DNA of 64,000 nucleotides from Streptomyces lomondensis (GCF_014651035.1 NZ_BMWC01000001.1:897574-961573); one strand, 5' to 3'. Positions 34,601-43,754 are shown, numbered from the stretch's first letter. The notes: a model not told the origin generated them from the sequence alone. Numbers and translations are program-made.

Positions 34601-34632
34601 ACGGCCCCCCGCCCGGAAGGGCGAGGGGCCGT
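34601..34632 (-). terminator. Hairpin after DUF5336 gene
   Basis: ACGGCCCC (34601-34608) pairs with GGGGCCGT (34625-34632), with an inner GCCC/GGGC stem. It sits 16 bases past the DUF5336 stop on the minus strand. Confidence 0.65.
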
Positions 34633-34647
34633 GCGGGGGCCGTGGGC

Positions 34648-35466
34648 TCAGCCGCGCTGGATGCCCGACGTGTCCTGAAGGACACCGCGGCGGCCGTCCT
34701 GCGTCTGGGCGACCAGGGCCGGGCCGCGCTGCTCGACGGCCAGGTACCAGGTGCCCGGCGCGAGTTCGGCGATCGGCGTCGGCGAACCGTCCTCCGCGAA
34801 CAGCGGCCGCGGCACCGGCACCGCGAACCAGAACGGCGAGAAGTCCCCGGCCGGCGGCTGCGGCTGGGCCTGCGCCTGCTGCGGCTGACCGCCGTACGGC
34901 TGCCCCGGCTGCGGCTGGCCGTAGCCGCCGGGCTGCTGGGCGCCCGGGTAGCCGTAGCCGCCCTGCGGCTGGGCGCCGTAGGGCTGGGGAGCGGCGGGGC
35001 GGGGGGCCGGGATGAGGGCGCCCTTGAGGGCCGGGACGAGAGGGGTGGCGAGGGCCGCGGCGGCCATGAGCAGCGTGGCGACGAGGGCGAGGATCAGGCC
35101 GAGGCCGGCGCTGGGACCGTCGGAGGTGCTGCCTTCGAAGTTGTCGGCTCCGCCGGCCGGGTCGAAGATGTTGCCCAGCGCGCTCCACGCGGCGAACACC
35201 GTGAACGCGATGCCGAACTGGCCGAGGTCGAGACCGGCGACCTTCGGGACCTGGGGCAGGCCGCGGCTGATGACGACGAGCGCGGCACCGATGATCCCCG
35301 CCAGGACGACGCCGAGCACGACCGGCCCGCTCGCCCACAGGCTGGGGAGGTCGGCGCTGTCAGGGGCACCATCGATCGAGTAGAGGTCGAGGAACGACGC
35401 GATGAACAGCAACACCGCTGCTCCGATCACCACGCCGTCGCCTCGAGTGAGGGAGCGGATATTCAC
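34648..35466 (-). CDS. DUF5336 membrane protein with Gln/Pro/Gly/Tyr-rich tail
   Basis: 272 residues, ATG 35466. Four hydrophobic helices in residues 10-130 (G-V-V-I-G-A-A-V-L-L-F-I-A, V-V-L-G-V-V-L-A-G-I-I-G-A-A-L, and others), then a low-complexity cytoplasmic-type region of P-Y-G-A-Q-P-Q-G-G-Y repeats (residues about 165-215) and a small beta-rich C-terminal domain. It resembles actinobacterial DUF5336 proteins, known as cell-envelope-associated but of unknown role. Monocistronic with a terminator. Confidence 0.75.
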   Translation of the reverse strand: MNIRSLTRGDGVVIGAAVLLFIASFLDLYSIDGAPDSADLPSLWASGPVVLGVVLAGIIGAALVVISRGLPQVPKVAGLDLGQFGIAFTVFAAWSALGNIFDPAGGADNFEGSTSDGPSAGLGLILALVATLLMAAAALATPLVPALKGALIPAPRPAAPQPYGAQPQGGYGYPGAQQPGGYGQPQPGQPYGGQPQQAQAQPQPPAGDFSPFWFAVPVPRPLFAEDGSPTPIAELAPGTWYLAVEQRGPALVAQTQDGRRGVLQDTSGIQRG

Positions 35467-35629
35467 TTCAGGTCCTTCGTAGGTCGTCTCATCGTCGGTA
35501 GAGGCGTCGCTGTCACCCTGTCGCCGTCTGGCCCCTGTGTGAAGCGCGGGGGGAGCCCCTCATCGTACGAACGGACCTTATCGTCCGCTCGACCTGGGTG
35601 TCCGCCTGGATCAGCCTGCGCATTGCTAC

Positions 35630-35668
35630 CGCGCGCAGGAAGCTCACGATTCCGTTACTTAAAGCCTC
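35630..35668 (-). pseudogene. Second copy of the amidase C-terminal tail
   Basis: The minus frame here encodes EALSNGIVSFLRA, close to the last residues of the amidase ending at 36375 (GISEGITSFLRA), and the DNA shares GAGCTTCCTGCG. The two copies flank the TnpB remnant. It may be the original 3' end displaced by the element. Confidence 0.4.
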
Positions 35669-35718
35669 AGCGACTCTCGGCATTCCGGGCGTTTCCGCCT
35701 GAAAGGTCCGTGGCGGTG

Positions 35719-36345
35719 TCACCGGAGCGCGAGTTGCGCGTCGGCATCCTGACGACGGTCTCCCGTTTCCTTCTGCCGCGGATGCGGCAGGCTTGCGCCA
35801 TCTGCCCGCCCGCCTCGGCCGATGTTCCGGCCGGGGCGTTGGCGGCGGGTCTTACGGTCGGCTCCACGGGGCTTCGACACGTGAGGCGTGTCCTGGTCTC
35901 CGGCCACTCCGGTACCAGGACCGCGAGGTGCCTGACGCCCAGGTCGATCCCGACCGCCGCATCCGGCCGAGCGATGCGGGTGATCTTCCGGGCCGTCTCC
36001 ACCTGAAAGGAGGCGAGCCAGCGCCCGCGCTCATGCCGAACGGTCGCGGACAGGATGCGCGCCGTGCCGGCCTGGATGCGATCCAGAAGCTTGCTTGTGG
36101 GTTCGTGGGTACGGATCGAACCCAGCCGGGGCAGAGTGAAGGCGGATCGTGCCGGTGGTGAACCGGCAGGCCAGGCGGGCCTTTCGCTTTGGCTTCCGGC
36201 CCGGAACACGCACCTGGCGCCCCTTGCGCTTGCCCTGCTTGGACTTGGCGTCGTTGTCGAACGCGGCTGCCGCATTCGCGAGCCCGGTGTTGTAGGCCTC
36301 CTTGGAATTCTCCTTCCACCAGTCGGTGAACCTGGGGTCGGCTGT
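35719..36345 (-). pseudogene. Degenerate TnpB (IS200/IS605-family) remnant
   Basis: Minus-strand fragments in different frames give T-D-W-W-K-E-N-S-K-E-A-Y-N-T-G-L-A-N-A (36270-36330), R-K-A-R-L-A-C-R-F-T-T-G-T-I-R-L, L-S-A-T-V-R-H-E-R-G-R-W-L-A-S-F-Q-V and the RuvC-I motif V-G-I-D-L-G-V-R-H-L-A-V-L, then jump to a C-terminal A-D-R-K-T-R-type tail. At least two frameshifts and an internal deletion remove the middle, including the remaining RuvC residues and zinc ribbon. No TnpA and no clear ends were seen. Confidence 0.8.
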
Positions 36346-36374
36346 TGAAGACCCGGGTTTATAGCAGCTGTTGT

Positions 36375-37325
36375 CTATGCCCGCAGGAAGCTCGTAATGC
36401 CCTCAGAGATCCCTTGCGCCGCTTTCTGCCGCCACGCGCCACTGGTCAGCAGCGCCGCGTCCTTGCTGTCGCGCATGTTGCCGCACTCGATGAACACCTT
36501 GGGAACCGTTGACAGATTGAGACCGCCCAGGTCCTTACGCGTGACGAGGCCGCTGCCGTCGCCGATGTAGTTGGCGGGCGCGCTGCCGGTGACGGCCACG
36601 AAGCGGCCCGCGACGCGCTCGCCGAGGTCGCGGGAGGGGGCGACGATCGCGCGGGTGTCGGCGGCGCCGCCGTGGACCGCGCCGGGCAGGATGACGTGGA
36701 AGCCGCGGTTGCCGGCGCCCGAGCCGTCGGCGTGGATCGAGACCACGGCGTCGGCCTTCGCCGCGTTGCCGATCCGGGCCCGCTCGTCCACGCACGGTCC
36801 GTACGGCCGGTCGTCGTCCTGCGTCAGTTTCACCGTGGCGCCCTGCTCTTCGAGGAGCGTGCGCAGCCGGTGCGCCACGTCCAGGGTGAACTTCGCCTCG
36901 GTGTACCCGTCGTTGGTGGACGTGCCCGTGGTGTCGCACTCCTTCCAGTTCATCCCGATGTTCACCTTGCGGTTGATCTCGGTCGGGTGCTGGAAGTTGC
37001 TCGGGTTGTGCCCCGGGTCGATGACGACGACCTTTCCCTTGAGCGGGCCGGAGGCGGCGGGCGCGGACGTCGACGGCGCGTCCGAGGGTGTCGGCTCGGC
37101 GCTCGGCTCCTTGGCGTCGTCGGAGGGCGCGCTCGACGCGGCGGGCGGCGAGGACCGTACGGCCGCCTCGCCCGAGCCGCCGCCGTCCCCGGAGCCGCCC
37201 ACCGTCTCGTACACCAACCAGCCGAGCAGCGCCCCCGGCACCAGCGCGGCGAGCGCGACGGTGAGGGGGCCGCGGCGGGAGCGGCGGGGCTGGGGAGGTT
37301 CGAAGTCCGGGCCTACGTACGACAC
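36375..37325 (-). CDS. N-acetylmuramoyl-L-alanine amidase (Amidase_3), membrane-anchored
   Basis: 316 residues from GTG 37325, after AGGGTGG. N-terminal cytoplasmic Pro/Arg segment, one membrane helix (L-T-V-A-L-A-A-L-V-P-G-A-L-L-G-W-L, about 22-42), a Ser/Pro/Ala linker, then the zinc amidase domain from about residue 110: V-V-I-D-P-G-H-N-P, P-T-E-I-N-R-K-V-N, V-S-I-H-A-D-G-S-G and V-F-I-E-C-G-N-M-R. These supply the two His and two Glu of the family. It cuts the amide between MurNAc and the stem peptide in peptidoglycan, outside the membrane. The 3' end borders a TnpB remnant. Confidence 0.9.
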   Translation of the reverse strand: MSYVGPDFEPPQPRRSRRGPLTVALAALVPGALLGWLVYETVGGSGDGGGSGEAAVRSSPPAASSAPSDDAKEPSAEPTPSDAPSTSAPAASGPLKGKVVVIDPGHNPSNFQHPTEINRKVNIGMNWKECDTTGTSTNDGYTEAKFTLDVAHRLRTLLEEQGATVKLTQDDDRPYGPCVDERARIGNAAKADAVVSIHADGSGAGNRGFHVILPGAVHGGAADTRAIVAPSRDLGERVAGRFVAVTGSAPANYIGDGSGLVTRKDLGGLNLSTVPKVFIECGNMRDSKDAALLTSGAWRQKAAQGISEGITSFLRA

Positions 37326-37387
37326 GTCTGCCACCCTAGCGGCCGTGCCCGGGGGGAGCGGGCCGAGGACGGCCCGACGGGTGGCGG

Positions 37388-37675
37388 CTACGCCTCGTCG
37401 CCGGCCCCCTCCCCGTGCCGTACCGCCTCCTTCACCCGCGCCTCGATCTCCTGGCGGGGCGTCTCCTCCTGCTTCGCGTACGCGGTCACCGCCGCCTGGA
37501 CGTCCCGGGCGAGGTCGCGCCAGGCCCGCCAGGCGGTCTCCCAGGTGGTGGTCTGCTGGTCGCTCCACTTGGTCTGGGTGGGCGGCCCGTACGCGTCCTG
37601 CAGATGACGTACGCGGGCGTACGCCTCGTCCGCCGCGCGCTGCTTCTCGACGAGCTCTGCGAAGGTGTGTGCCAC
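37388..37675 (-). CDS. Small helical conserved hypothetical protein
   Basis: 95 residues from GTG 37675, with AAGGA 9 bases upstream. Very rich in Ala, Glu, Arg, Gln and Trp (W-S-D-Q-Q-T-T-T-W-E-T-A-W-R-A-W-R-D), predicted all-helical, possibly coiled coil. No domain recognised. It lies upstream of the amidase on the same strand, 62 bases away, and could share its transcript. Confidence 0.65.
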   Translation of the reverse strand: MAHTFAELVEKQRAADEAYARVRHLQDAYGPPTQTKWSDQQTTTWETAWRAWRDLARDVQAAVTAYAKQEETPRQEIEARVKEAVRHGEGAGDEA

Positions 37676-37782
37676 GCGCCCGGATCCTTGGGCAGCGGCG
37701 GTCGCCCGCCGACTCGCCACGCCGCCCGTGGGCCGACCGGGAGAGGCTGCGGGGGGTGCGGTTCACCCGCCCAGCCGTGCTC

Positions 37783-38433
37783 CTAGACGCCCGGCCCGGT
37801 GCGCCGCAGGACCCGCAGTGAGTCCGTCGCCGAGACCTCCGTGAAGGCGCCGGAGGCGAGGGCCCGGAGGTAGACGCGGTACGGGGCCTGGCCGGTGAAC
37901 TCGTCCTGCGGGTCGGGGAAGACGTCGTGGATGATGAGCAGGCCGCCCTCGGCGACGTGCGGGGCCCAGCCCTCGTAGTCGGCGGTGGCGTGCTCGTCGG
38001 TGTGGCCGCCGTCGATGAAGACGAAGCCGACAGGGGTCTGCCAGATCGCCGCGATCTGCGGGGAGCGGCCGACCAGGGCCACCACGTGGTCCTCCAGGCC
38101 CGCCCGGTGCAGGGTGCGGCGGAACGTGGGCAGCGTGTCCATCAGGCCGAGTTCGGGGTCGACCGTCTCCGGGTCGTGGTACTCCCAGCCCGGCTGCTGC
38201 TCCTCGCTGCCGCGGTGGTGGTCCACGGTGAGCGCGCTGACTCCGGCCTCGCGGGCGGCGTCGGCGAGCAGGATCGTGGACCGGCCGCAGTACGTGCCGA
38301 CCTCCAGCAGCGGCAGCCCCAGCCGGCCGGCCTCCACCGCCGCCGCGTACAGAGCGAGGCCCTCGGCCATGGGCATGAACCCCTTCGCCGCCTCGAACGC
38401 GGCGAGGATCTCGGGCTTCGGGGCCGCGGGCAT
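37783..38433 (-). CDS. Class I SAM-dependent methyltransferase (macrocin-type fold)
   Basis: 216 residues, ATG 38433 with GGAAGG 6 bases upstream. Rossmann methyltransferase: L-L-E-V-G-T-Y-C-G-R-S-T motif I, L-T-V-D-H-H-R-G-S-E-E acidic strand, and G-F-V-F-I-D-G-G-H-T-D-E-H metal-binding motif, followed by I-I-H-D-V-F. The D-G-G-H-x-x-E and I-H-D motifs resemble metal-dependent sugar or small-molecule O-methyltransferases. Substrate unknown. Short gap from the downstream hypothetical gene, same strand. Confidence 0.82.
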   Translation of the reverse strand: MPAAPKPEILAAFEAAKGFMPMAEGLALYAAAVEAGRLGLPLLEVGTYCGRSTILLADAAREAGVSALTVDHHRGSEEQQPGWEYHDPETVDPELGLMDTLPTFRRTLHRAGLEDHVVALVGRSPQIAAIWQTPVGFVFIDGGHTDEHATADYEGWAPHVAEGGLLIIHDVFPDPQDEFTGQAPYRVYLRALASGAFTEVSATDSLRVLRRTGPGV

Positions 38434-38525
38434 GGGGTTCCTTCCGGTCGTACGACACTCCGGGCGCCCATGGTGCCGTACTCCCTGCCGCGAGGACGAC
38501 ACCGGGTACCGGTGAGTAGCCGGGG

Positions 38526-40265
38526 TCAGGCGGAGACCCTCCTTCCCGGCAGCGGCAGGTCCAGGTCGATCGGCCGGTCGTCGCCGGCGTGGGTCGCGGG
38601 CGAGGCGAGCGGGCCGTGGCCCGTGGCGCGGGCGGCCACGACGTAGGAGCCCTGGACGGGGACGGTGAGCGCGTAGCTGCCGTCCTCGGCGGAGACGGTC
38701 GCGCCCGCCCGGCGGCCCCGGCGGTCGATCAGCGTGACCGTGGCCCGGGCGACCGGGGAGCCGTCGGCGGCCAGCACCCGGCCCCGGAAGCCGCGCAGGA
38801 CCTGCTCGGCGCGCTCCAGTGCCGCGTCCTCCTCCCTGCTGGCGCGCAACTGCGGCTTGTTCGAGGGGCGTCGGCCCGGCAGGAACAGCGCCAGCAGCAG
38901 GCCCACGGCCACCGCGGCCGTCGCGATCAGGAAGGACACCCGGAAGCCGTGCATCGTCGGGATCTCGACGCCGCCGACGTTGTTCGCGGTGTTGGCCAGC
39001 ACCATGCCGATGACCGCGCTCGACACGGACGTACCGATGGAACGCATCAGGGTGTTGAGGCCGTTCGCCGCGCCCGTCTCCGAGGCCGGGACCGCGCCGA
39101 CGATCAGCGCCGGCAGCGAGGAGTAGGCGAGGCCGATGCCCGCGCCCAGGAGGACCGAGATGACCAGGCTCTGCCAGGGGGCGCTCATCAGGCCGAGGCC
39201 GGCGCCGTAGCCGATCGCGATGATCAGCAGGCCGAGGATCAGGGTCACCTTGGGGCCGTACTTGGCGGACAGCCGGGCGTAGACGGGCGCGGTGAACATC
39301 ATCGTCAGGCCGAGCGGCGCGACGAGCAGGCCCGCGACGACCATCGACTGGCCGAGGCCGTAGCCGGTGGACTTCGGCAGCTGGAGCAGCTGGGGCAGGA
39401 CCAGGGAGACTACGTAGAAGGAGACGCCGACCATGATCGAGGCGAGGTTGGTGAAGAGCACGGCCGGGCGGGCCGTGGTGCGCAGGTCGACCAGCGGGGC
39501 CCGCACGCGCAGCTCCAGCACGCCCCACAGGACGAGCACGACCGCCGCGGCGGCGAACAGGCCGAGCGTGGTGCCGGAAGTCCAGCCCCAGTCGCTGCCC
39601 TTGGTGATCGGCAGCAGGAACAGCACGAGGCCGGCGGAGAGGCCGAGCGCGCCCGGCAGGTCGAAGGAGCCCCCGGCGCGCATCGGGGACTCCGGTACGA
39701 CGAGGAGGGTGAGGGCGATCGAGAGGACGCCGAGGCCGGCGGCGCCGTAGAACAGGGCGTGCCAGTCGCTGTGCTGGGCGACCAGGGCGGCGGCGGGCAG
39801 GGCGAGGCCGCCGCCGACGCCTATGGAGGAGCTCATCAGGGCCATCGCCGAGCCGAGCTTCTCGCGGGGCAGCATGTCGCGCATCAGGCCGATGCCGAGC
39901 GGAATCGCGCCCATCGCGAAGCCCTGGAGGGTACGGCCGGTGATCATGAGCAGCAGATCGCTGGTGAGGGCGCTGACCAGCGCGCCGGCCACCATCACCG
40001 CGAGGCTCAGGATCAGCATGCGGCGCTTGCCGTAGAGGTCGCCGAGGCGGCCCATGATCGGGGTGGCCACCGCGCCCGAGAGGAGGGTCGAGGTCAGGAC
40101 CCAGGTGGCGTTGCCGGGGTCGGTGTCCAGCAGTTGCGGCAGATCCTTGATGACCGGGACGAGCAGGGTCTGCATCACCGCGACAACGATGCCCGCGAAG
40201 GCGAGCACCGGGATCACGGCCCCGCTCGCTCTGCCGGCGGGACGGTCTGTCGTCGTCTGCGTCAT
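38526..40265 (-). CDS. DHA2 MFS exporter with one C-terminal CnaB-like domain
   Basis: 579 residues, ATG 40265. Fourteen-helix EmrB/QacA exporter (G-R-L-G-D-L-Y-G-K-R-R-M after helix 2, T-L-Q-G-F-A-M-G), followed from about residue 500 by a carboxypeptidase-regulatory-like beta-sandwich: G-R-V-L-A-A-D-G-S-P-V-A-R-A-T-V-T-L and G-S-Y-A-L-T-V-P-V-Q-G-S-Y-V-V. It shares this unusual fusion with the exporter at 8330 but has one beta domain instead of three and no tandem repeat. Divergent from another DHA2 exporter gene. Confidence 0.87.
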   Translation of the reverse strand: MTQTTTDRPAGRASGAVIPVLAFAGIVVAVMQTLLVPVIKDLPQLLDTDPGNATWVLTSTLLSGAVATPIMGRLGDLYGKRRMLILSLAVMVAGALVSALTSDLLLMITGRTLQGFAMGAIPLGIGLMRDMLPREKLGSAMALMSSSIGVGGGLALPAAALVAQHSDWHALFYGAAGLGVLSIALTLLVVPESPMRAGGSFDLPGALGLSAGLVLFLLPITKGSDWGWTSGTTLGLFAAAAVVLVLWGVLELRVRAPLVDLRTTARPAVLFTNLASIMVGVSFYVVSLVLPQLLQLPKSTGYGLGQSMVVAGLLVAPLGLTMMFTAPVYARLSAKYGPKVTLILGLLIIAIGYGAGLGLMSAPWQSLVISVLLGAGIGLAYSSLPALIVGAVPASETGAANGLNTLMRSIGTSVSSAVIGMVLANTANNVGGVEIPTMHGFRVSFLIATAAVAVGLLLALFLPGRRPSNKPQLRASREEDAALERAEQVLRGFRGRVLAADGSPVARATVTLIDRRGRRAGATVSAEDGSYALTVPVQGSYVVAARATGHGPLASPATHAGDDRPIDLDLPLPGRRVSA

Positions 40266-40429
40266 TGAGTGGGGCCTCCAGGCGGGGGGTTCCGGGACTG
40301 CGTGATTACGTGGTGTGCGAACCTCGTATGCGTGGGCAACTATTCCGTTGCTTTGGCACTCTAACGAAATCTTGACCTTCTCTTGGGGCGGGTGGCCCTA
40401 GGTCGAAATCCCGATGCCAGGAGCATGGA

Positions 40430-41875
40430 GTGGTTGAGAGCATGACACCCATGCTCGAAGCCCCTGAAATGACCCGTACGCCTCGCCGGACCGCGCCTCC
40501 CACCTGGCTCGTGATCGCCCTCACGTGCGCCGGGCAGTTCCTCGTGGTGCTGGACGTGTCCGTCGTCAACGTGGCGCTGCCGTCGATGCGGACCGGGCTC
40601 GGGCTGAGCGAGCAGGGCCTCCAGTGGGTGGTGAACGCCTACGCCATCGCCTTCGCCGGGTTCATGCTGCTCGGCGGGCGGGCCGGGGACCTCTACGGCC
40701 GCAAGCGGATGTTCCTCGTCGGGCTCGGCCTGTTCACCCTCGCCTCGCTGGCCGGCGGCCTGGCTGTGGACGAGTGGCAGCTGCTGGTCGCGCGGGCCGT
40801 GCAGGGGCTGGGCGCGGCGGTGCTGGCGCCCTCGACGCTGACCATCCTCACGGCGTCCGTGCCCGAAGGCGCCGCCCGGGCCCGGGCCATAGGGACCTGG
40901 ACGGCGGTCGGGGCCGGCGGCGGCGCGGCGGGCGGCCTGGTCGGCGGGCTGCTGGTGGAGACGCTGTCGTGGCGGTGGGTGCTGCTGATCAACGTGCCCG
41001 TGGGGGCGGTGGTGCTGTGCGCGGCCGCCTGGTTCCTCGCCGAGGGCCGGGCCGGGGACGGGCGGCGGCTCGACCTGCCGGGCGCGCTGCTCGTGACGGC
41101 CGGGCTCGGCACCCTGGCCTACGGCATCTCCCGGACGGAGGCGGACGGCTGGACCGCACCGGCCGCGCTGCTGCCGCTGCTCGCCGGGCTGGTGCTGATC
41201 GGGCTGTTCCTCGCGGTCGAGGCCCGCACGGCGAGCCCGCTGATGCCGCTCGGGCTGCTGCGCCTGCGCGCGGTCTCCTCGGCGAACGTGGCGATGTTCC
41301 TGTGCGGCTCCGCGATGTTCTGCATGTGGTTCTTCATGACTCTCTACGCCCAGAACGTCCTGGGCTACACCCCGCTGGAGGCCGGTCTCGCCCTGGTCCC
41401 GAGCTCCCTGGCCGTCATCCTCGGCTCCAAGCTCGCGCCCCGGCTCATGCGGGGGGCCGGGCCGCGCACCGTGGCGGCGCTGGGGACGCTGGTCGCCGTG
41501 GCCGGCTTCGCCTGGCAGTCCACGATGACCCCGGACGGCTCCTACGCGACGGCCATCCTGTTCCCCGGCATCCTGATGATGCTCGGCGCGGGCCTGGCGG
41601 CAACCCCGCTCGCCTCCCTGGCCACGTCCGGCGCGCCCCCCGGCGAGGCCGGGCTGGTGTCCGGCCTCGTCAACACCTCCCGCACGATGGGCGGTTCACT
41701 CGGCCTGGCCGTCCTCTCCACCATGGCCGCGGCCCGGTCGGACGGGAGCACCACCGCGGAGGCCCTGACGGAGGGCTACGCCCTGGCCTTCCGGGTGGGC
41801 ACCGGGGTGCTGGGGGCGGGGCTGCTGCTGATGTGGGTGTGGCTGCCGCGCGGGGCGGCGGAGCGGCATCCCTAG
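40430..41875 (+). CDS. DHA2-family MFS drug exporter
   Basis: 481 residues from GTG 40430, chosen because AGGAG ends 6 bases before it; ATG 40442 is the alternative. Fourteen predicted helices with L-D-V-S-V-V-N-V-A-L-P-S motif D1, W-V-V-N-A-Y-A-I-A-F-A, G-G-R-A-G-D-L-Y-G-R-K-R motif A, and R-A-V-Q-G-L-G-A-A-V-L-A-P motif B. Likely a proton-driven exporter of a drug or secondary metabolite. It lacks the CnaB-like tail of its divergent neighbour. No dedicated regulator is adjacent. Confidence 0.9.
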   Translation: MVESMTPMLEAPEMTRTPRRTAPPTWLVIALTCAGQFLVVLDVSVVNVALPSMRTGLGLSEQGLQWVVNAYAIAFAGFMLLGGRAGDLYGRKRMFLVGLGLFTLASLAGGLAVDEWQLLVARAVQGLGAAVLAPSTLTILTASVPEGAARARAIGTWTAVGAGGGAAGGLVGGLLVETLSWRWVLLINVPVGAVVLCAAAWFLAEGRAGDGRRLDLPGALLVTAGLGTLAYGISRTEADGWTAPAALLPLLAGLVLIGLFLAVEARTASPLMPLGLLRLRAVSSANVAMFLCGSAMFCMWFFMTLYAQNVLGYTPLEAGLALVPSSLAVILGSKLAPRLMRGAGPRTVAALGTLVAVAGFAWQSTMTPDGSYATAILFPGILMMLGAGLAATPLASLATSGAPPGEAGLVSGLVNTSRTMGGSLGLAVLSTMAAARSDGSTTAEALTEGYALAFRVGTGVLGAGLLLMWVWLPRGAAERHP

Positions 41876-41925
41876 GCACGGTTCGTCCGACCGACGCGGA
41901 GGTCTCGGCCGCGCGGAGCCGGGGT

Positions 41926-42543
41926 TCACAGCCAGCCCTGGCGGCGGGCCTCGCGGAGGGCCTCCATGCGGTTGCGGGTGCCGGTCTTGCCGATGGCGGC
42001 GGAGAGGTAGTTGCGGACAGTGGACTCCGAGAGGTGGAGGCGGGTGGCGATGTCGGCGACGGTCGCGCCGTCCGCTGACGCCTTGAGGGCGTCGCTCTCG
42101 CGGGCGGTGAGGGGGTTGGGGCCGGCGCTGAGCGCGGCGGCCGCGAGGGCGGGGTCGACGACGGTCTCGCCGGCCAGCACGCGGCGGATGGCGGCGGCGA
42201 GTTCCTCGACGGGGCCGTCCTTCACCAGGAAGCCGGTGGCGCCCGCCTCCATCGCGCGGCGGAGATAGCCGGGGCGGCCGAAGGTGGTGAGGATCAGCAC
42301 CCGGCACTCGGGCAGCCGGGCGCGCAGGTCGGCGGCGGCCTCCAGGCCGCTCCTGCCCGGGAGTTCGATGTCGAGGAGGGCGACGTTCGGGCGGTGTGCG
42401 AGCGCCGCGTCCAGGATCGCGTCACCGGCCGCCACCTGGGCGACGACCTCGATGTCGTCCTCCATCCCGAGCAGCAGCGCGAGCGCCCCGCGCATCATGC
42501 CCTGGTCCTCGGCGAGCAGCACGCGGACGGGTCTGTCGGTCAC
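41926..42543 (-). CDS. NarL/FixJ-family response regulator
   Basis: 205 residues from GTG 42543, overlapping the upstream stop by GTGA. Receiver domain 1-120 with phospho-acceptor Asp58 in V-A-L-L-D-I-E-L-P-G, acidic A-E-D-Q near the start, and Lys in L-V-K-D. The C-terminal LuxR helix-turn-helix reads L-T-A-R-E-S-D-A-L-K ... V-A-D-I-A-T-R-L-H-L-S-E-S-T-V-R-N-Y. The cognate kinase at 43831 is separated from it by a polysaccharide pyruvyl transferase-like gene. By analogy with DesK/DesR-type loci it should control the adjacent ABC-2 exporter. Confidence 0.9.
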   Translation of the reverse strand: MTDRPVRVLLAEDQGMMRGALALLLGMEDDIEVVAQVAAGDAILDAALAHRPNVALLDIELPGRSGLEAAADLRARLPECRVLILTTFGRPGYLRRAMEAGATGFLVKDGPVEELAAAIRRVLAGETVVDPALAAAALSAGPNPLTARESDALKASADGATVADIATRLHLSESTVRNYLSAAIGKTGTRNRMEALREARRQGWL

Positions 42544-43754
42544 GGGGCCAGGGTAGGGCGGGGTGTGCCGAGCAGCGAGGCCAGCGTCTCGGTGAAGGCC
42601 GCCGCCGAGTGGTCGGCGTGCTCGCGGATGCGGGTGGCGACGGCGTCGGCTCCGCCGCCCTCCAGAAGGCGGACGAGCCGGTCGATGTCCTGCCCGTGCC
42701 CTTCCCGGGTGGACAGGTAGAAGTCCGTCGCGTCGTACGCCATGTGGAAGACGTGCTTCTTCACATCGCTCAGCGTCAGGTAGTCGTCGTGCGTCTTCGG
42801 GGTCGGCTCGGGCGCGCCGACGCACACCGCCGGGGTGCCGGCGCCCCACGCGTTGACCGCCAGGTGGTACGTGTCGGTGATGACCAGCCGGTAGCGGGGG
42901 AGGACGCCCAGCAGGTCGCCGATGGTGTGGTCCCCCGGGCGCCGCGCGATGTGGGAGACGGCGCCCGGGACGTCCCGGTTGAACCAGGGCAGCCACTCCA
43001 GCGGGGCCCCCAGACGGTCGGACAGGCCCTGGCAGAAGGCCGGCAGCCAGTCGGGGACCGGCGTCCGGGCGCCGAGGAACACGCCGATCGCACCGCCCTC
43101 GGGGACCGACCGGGACCACTGCGTGGCCGGGAGGTGGTCGAGGTCGCCCGGGCGGGACAGCAGCGCCGCGTCGGAACCGAAGTAGTCCGTCGTACGGTCC
43201 TTGCGGAGGTGCGCGATCTTGGCCGCGGAGAGCGGGTCGCGCACCCAGACCCGGTGACTGCGCGTCACCAGGCGGAAGAACAGGGGGCCGTACTCCTTGT
43301 CCTCGTAGTCGGACTGCGTGTTGTGGAGGATGGTCCCGCCGTAGCTGAGGGTCCGCGCGAGGAGGTCGTCCGGCTGGTCCGCGAACAGCAGGGTCCGGTT
43401 CAGCAGGCCCCGGGCGGCGTCCCGGTCGGCGGCGAAGCCGAAGTCGAGCAGACGGTTCGTCGCGTCCTGCGCCAGATAGTGCCGGGTGTGCAGGAAGTCG
43501 CCCCAGAAGACGACCGCGTCGTGGTCGCGGAGCGAGTCCAGGTGCTCGGCCAGCGGATGGAAACGGAACGGGAATCGGGTGCCGCGCGCGCACTCCCGCA
43601 GGGGCACGGTCTCCGGCGTGTGCAGCGTGTACCAGGTGGCGTCGAGCCCGGTGCCCATCCGCCGCCGCAGGGACTCGAACGCCAAGTCGACGGTCAGCAT
43701 GCCGGTGTTGCGGTACCCGATGTTCGGCGCGGTGATGACGGCGACGCGTGCCAT
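42540..43754 (-). CDS. Polysaccharide pyruvyl transferase-family protein
   Basis: 404 residues from ATG 43754 (M-A-R-V-A-V-I-T-A-P-N); ATG 43763 is an alternative and neither has an ideally spaced ribosome site. The fold follows the PS_pyruv_trans family: I-T-A-P-N-I-G-Y-R-N-T-G-M near the start, V-V-F-W-G-D-F-L, L-V-I-T-D-T-Y-H-L-A-V-N-A-W-G-A-G-T-P-A-V near residue 270 as the donor-site segment. Relatives add pyruvate ketals to sugars or act on related glycans. It sits between a sensor kinase and its regulator with overlapping junctions, suggesting linked expression. Confidence 0.75.
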   Translation of the reverse strand: MARVAVITAPNIGYRNTGMLTVDLAFESLRRRMGTGLDATWYTLHTPETVPLRECARGTRFPFRFHPLAEHLDSLRDHDAVVFWGDFLHTRHYLAQDATNRLLDFGFAADRDAARGLLNRTLLFADQPDDLLARTLSYGGTILHNTQSDYEDKEYGPLFFRLVTRSHRVWVRDPLSAAKIAHLRKDRTTDYFGSDAALLSRPGDLDHLPATQWSRSVPEGGAIGVFLGARTPVPDWLPAFCQGLSDRLGAPLEWLPWFNRDVPGAVSHIARRPGDHTIGDLLGVLPRYRLVITDTYHLAVNAWGAGTPAVCVGAPEPTPKTHDDYLTLSDVKKHVFHMAYDATDFYLSTREGHGQDIDRLVRLLEGGGADAVATRIREHADHSAAAFTETLASLLGTPRPTLAP

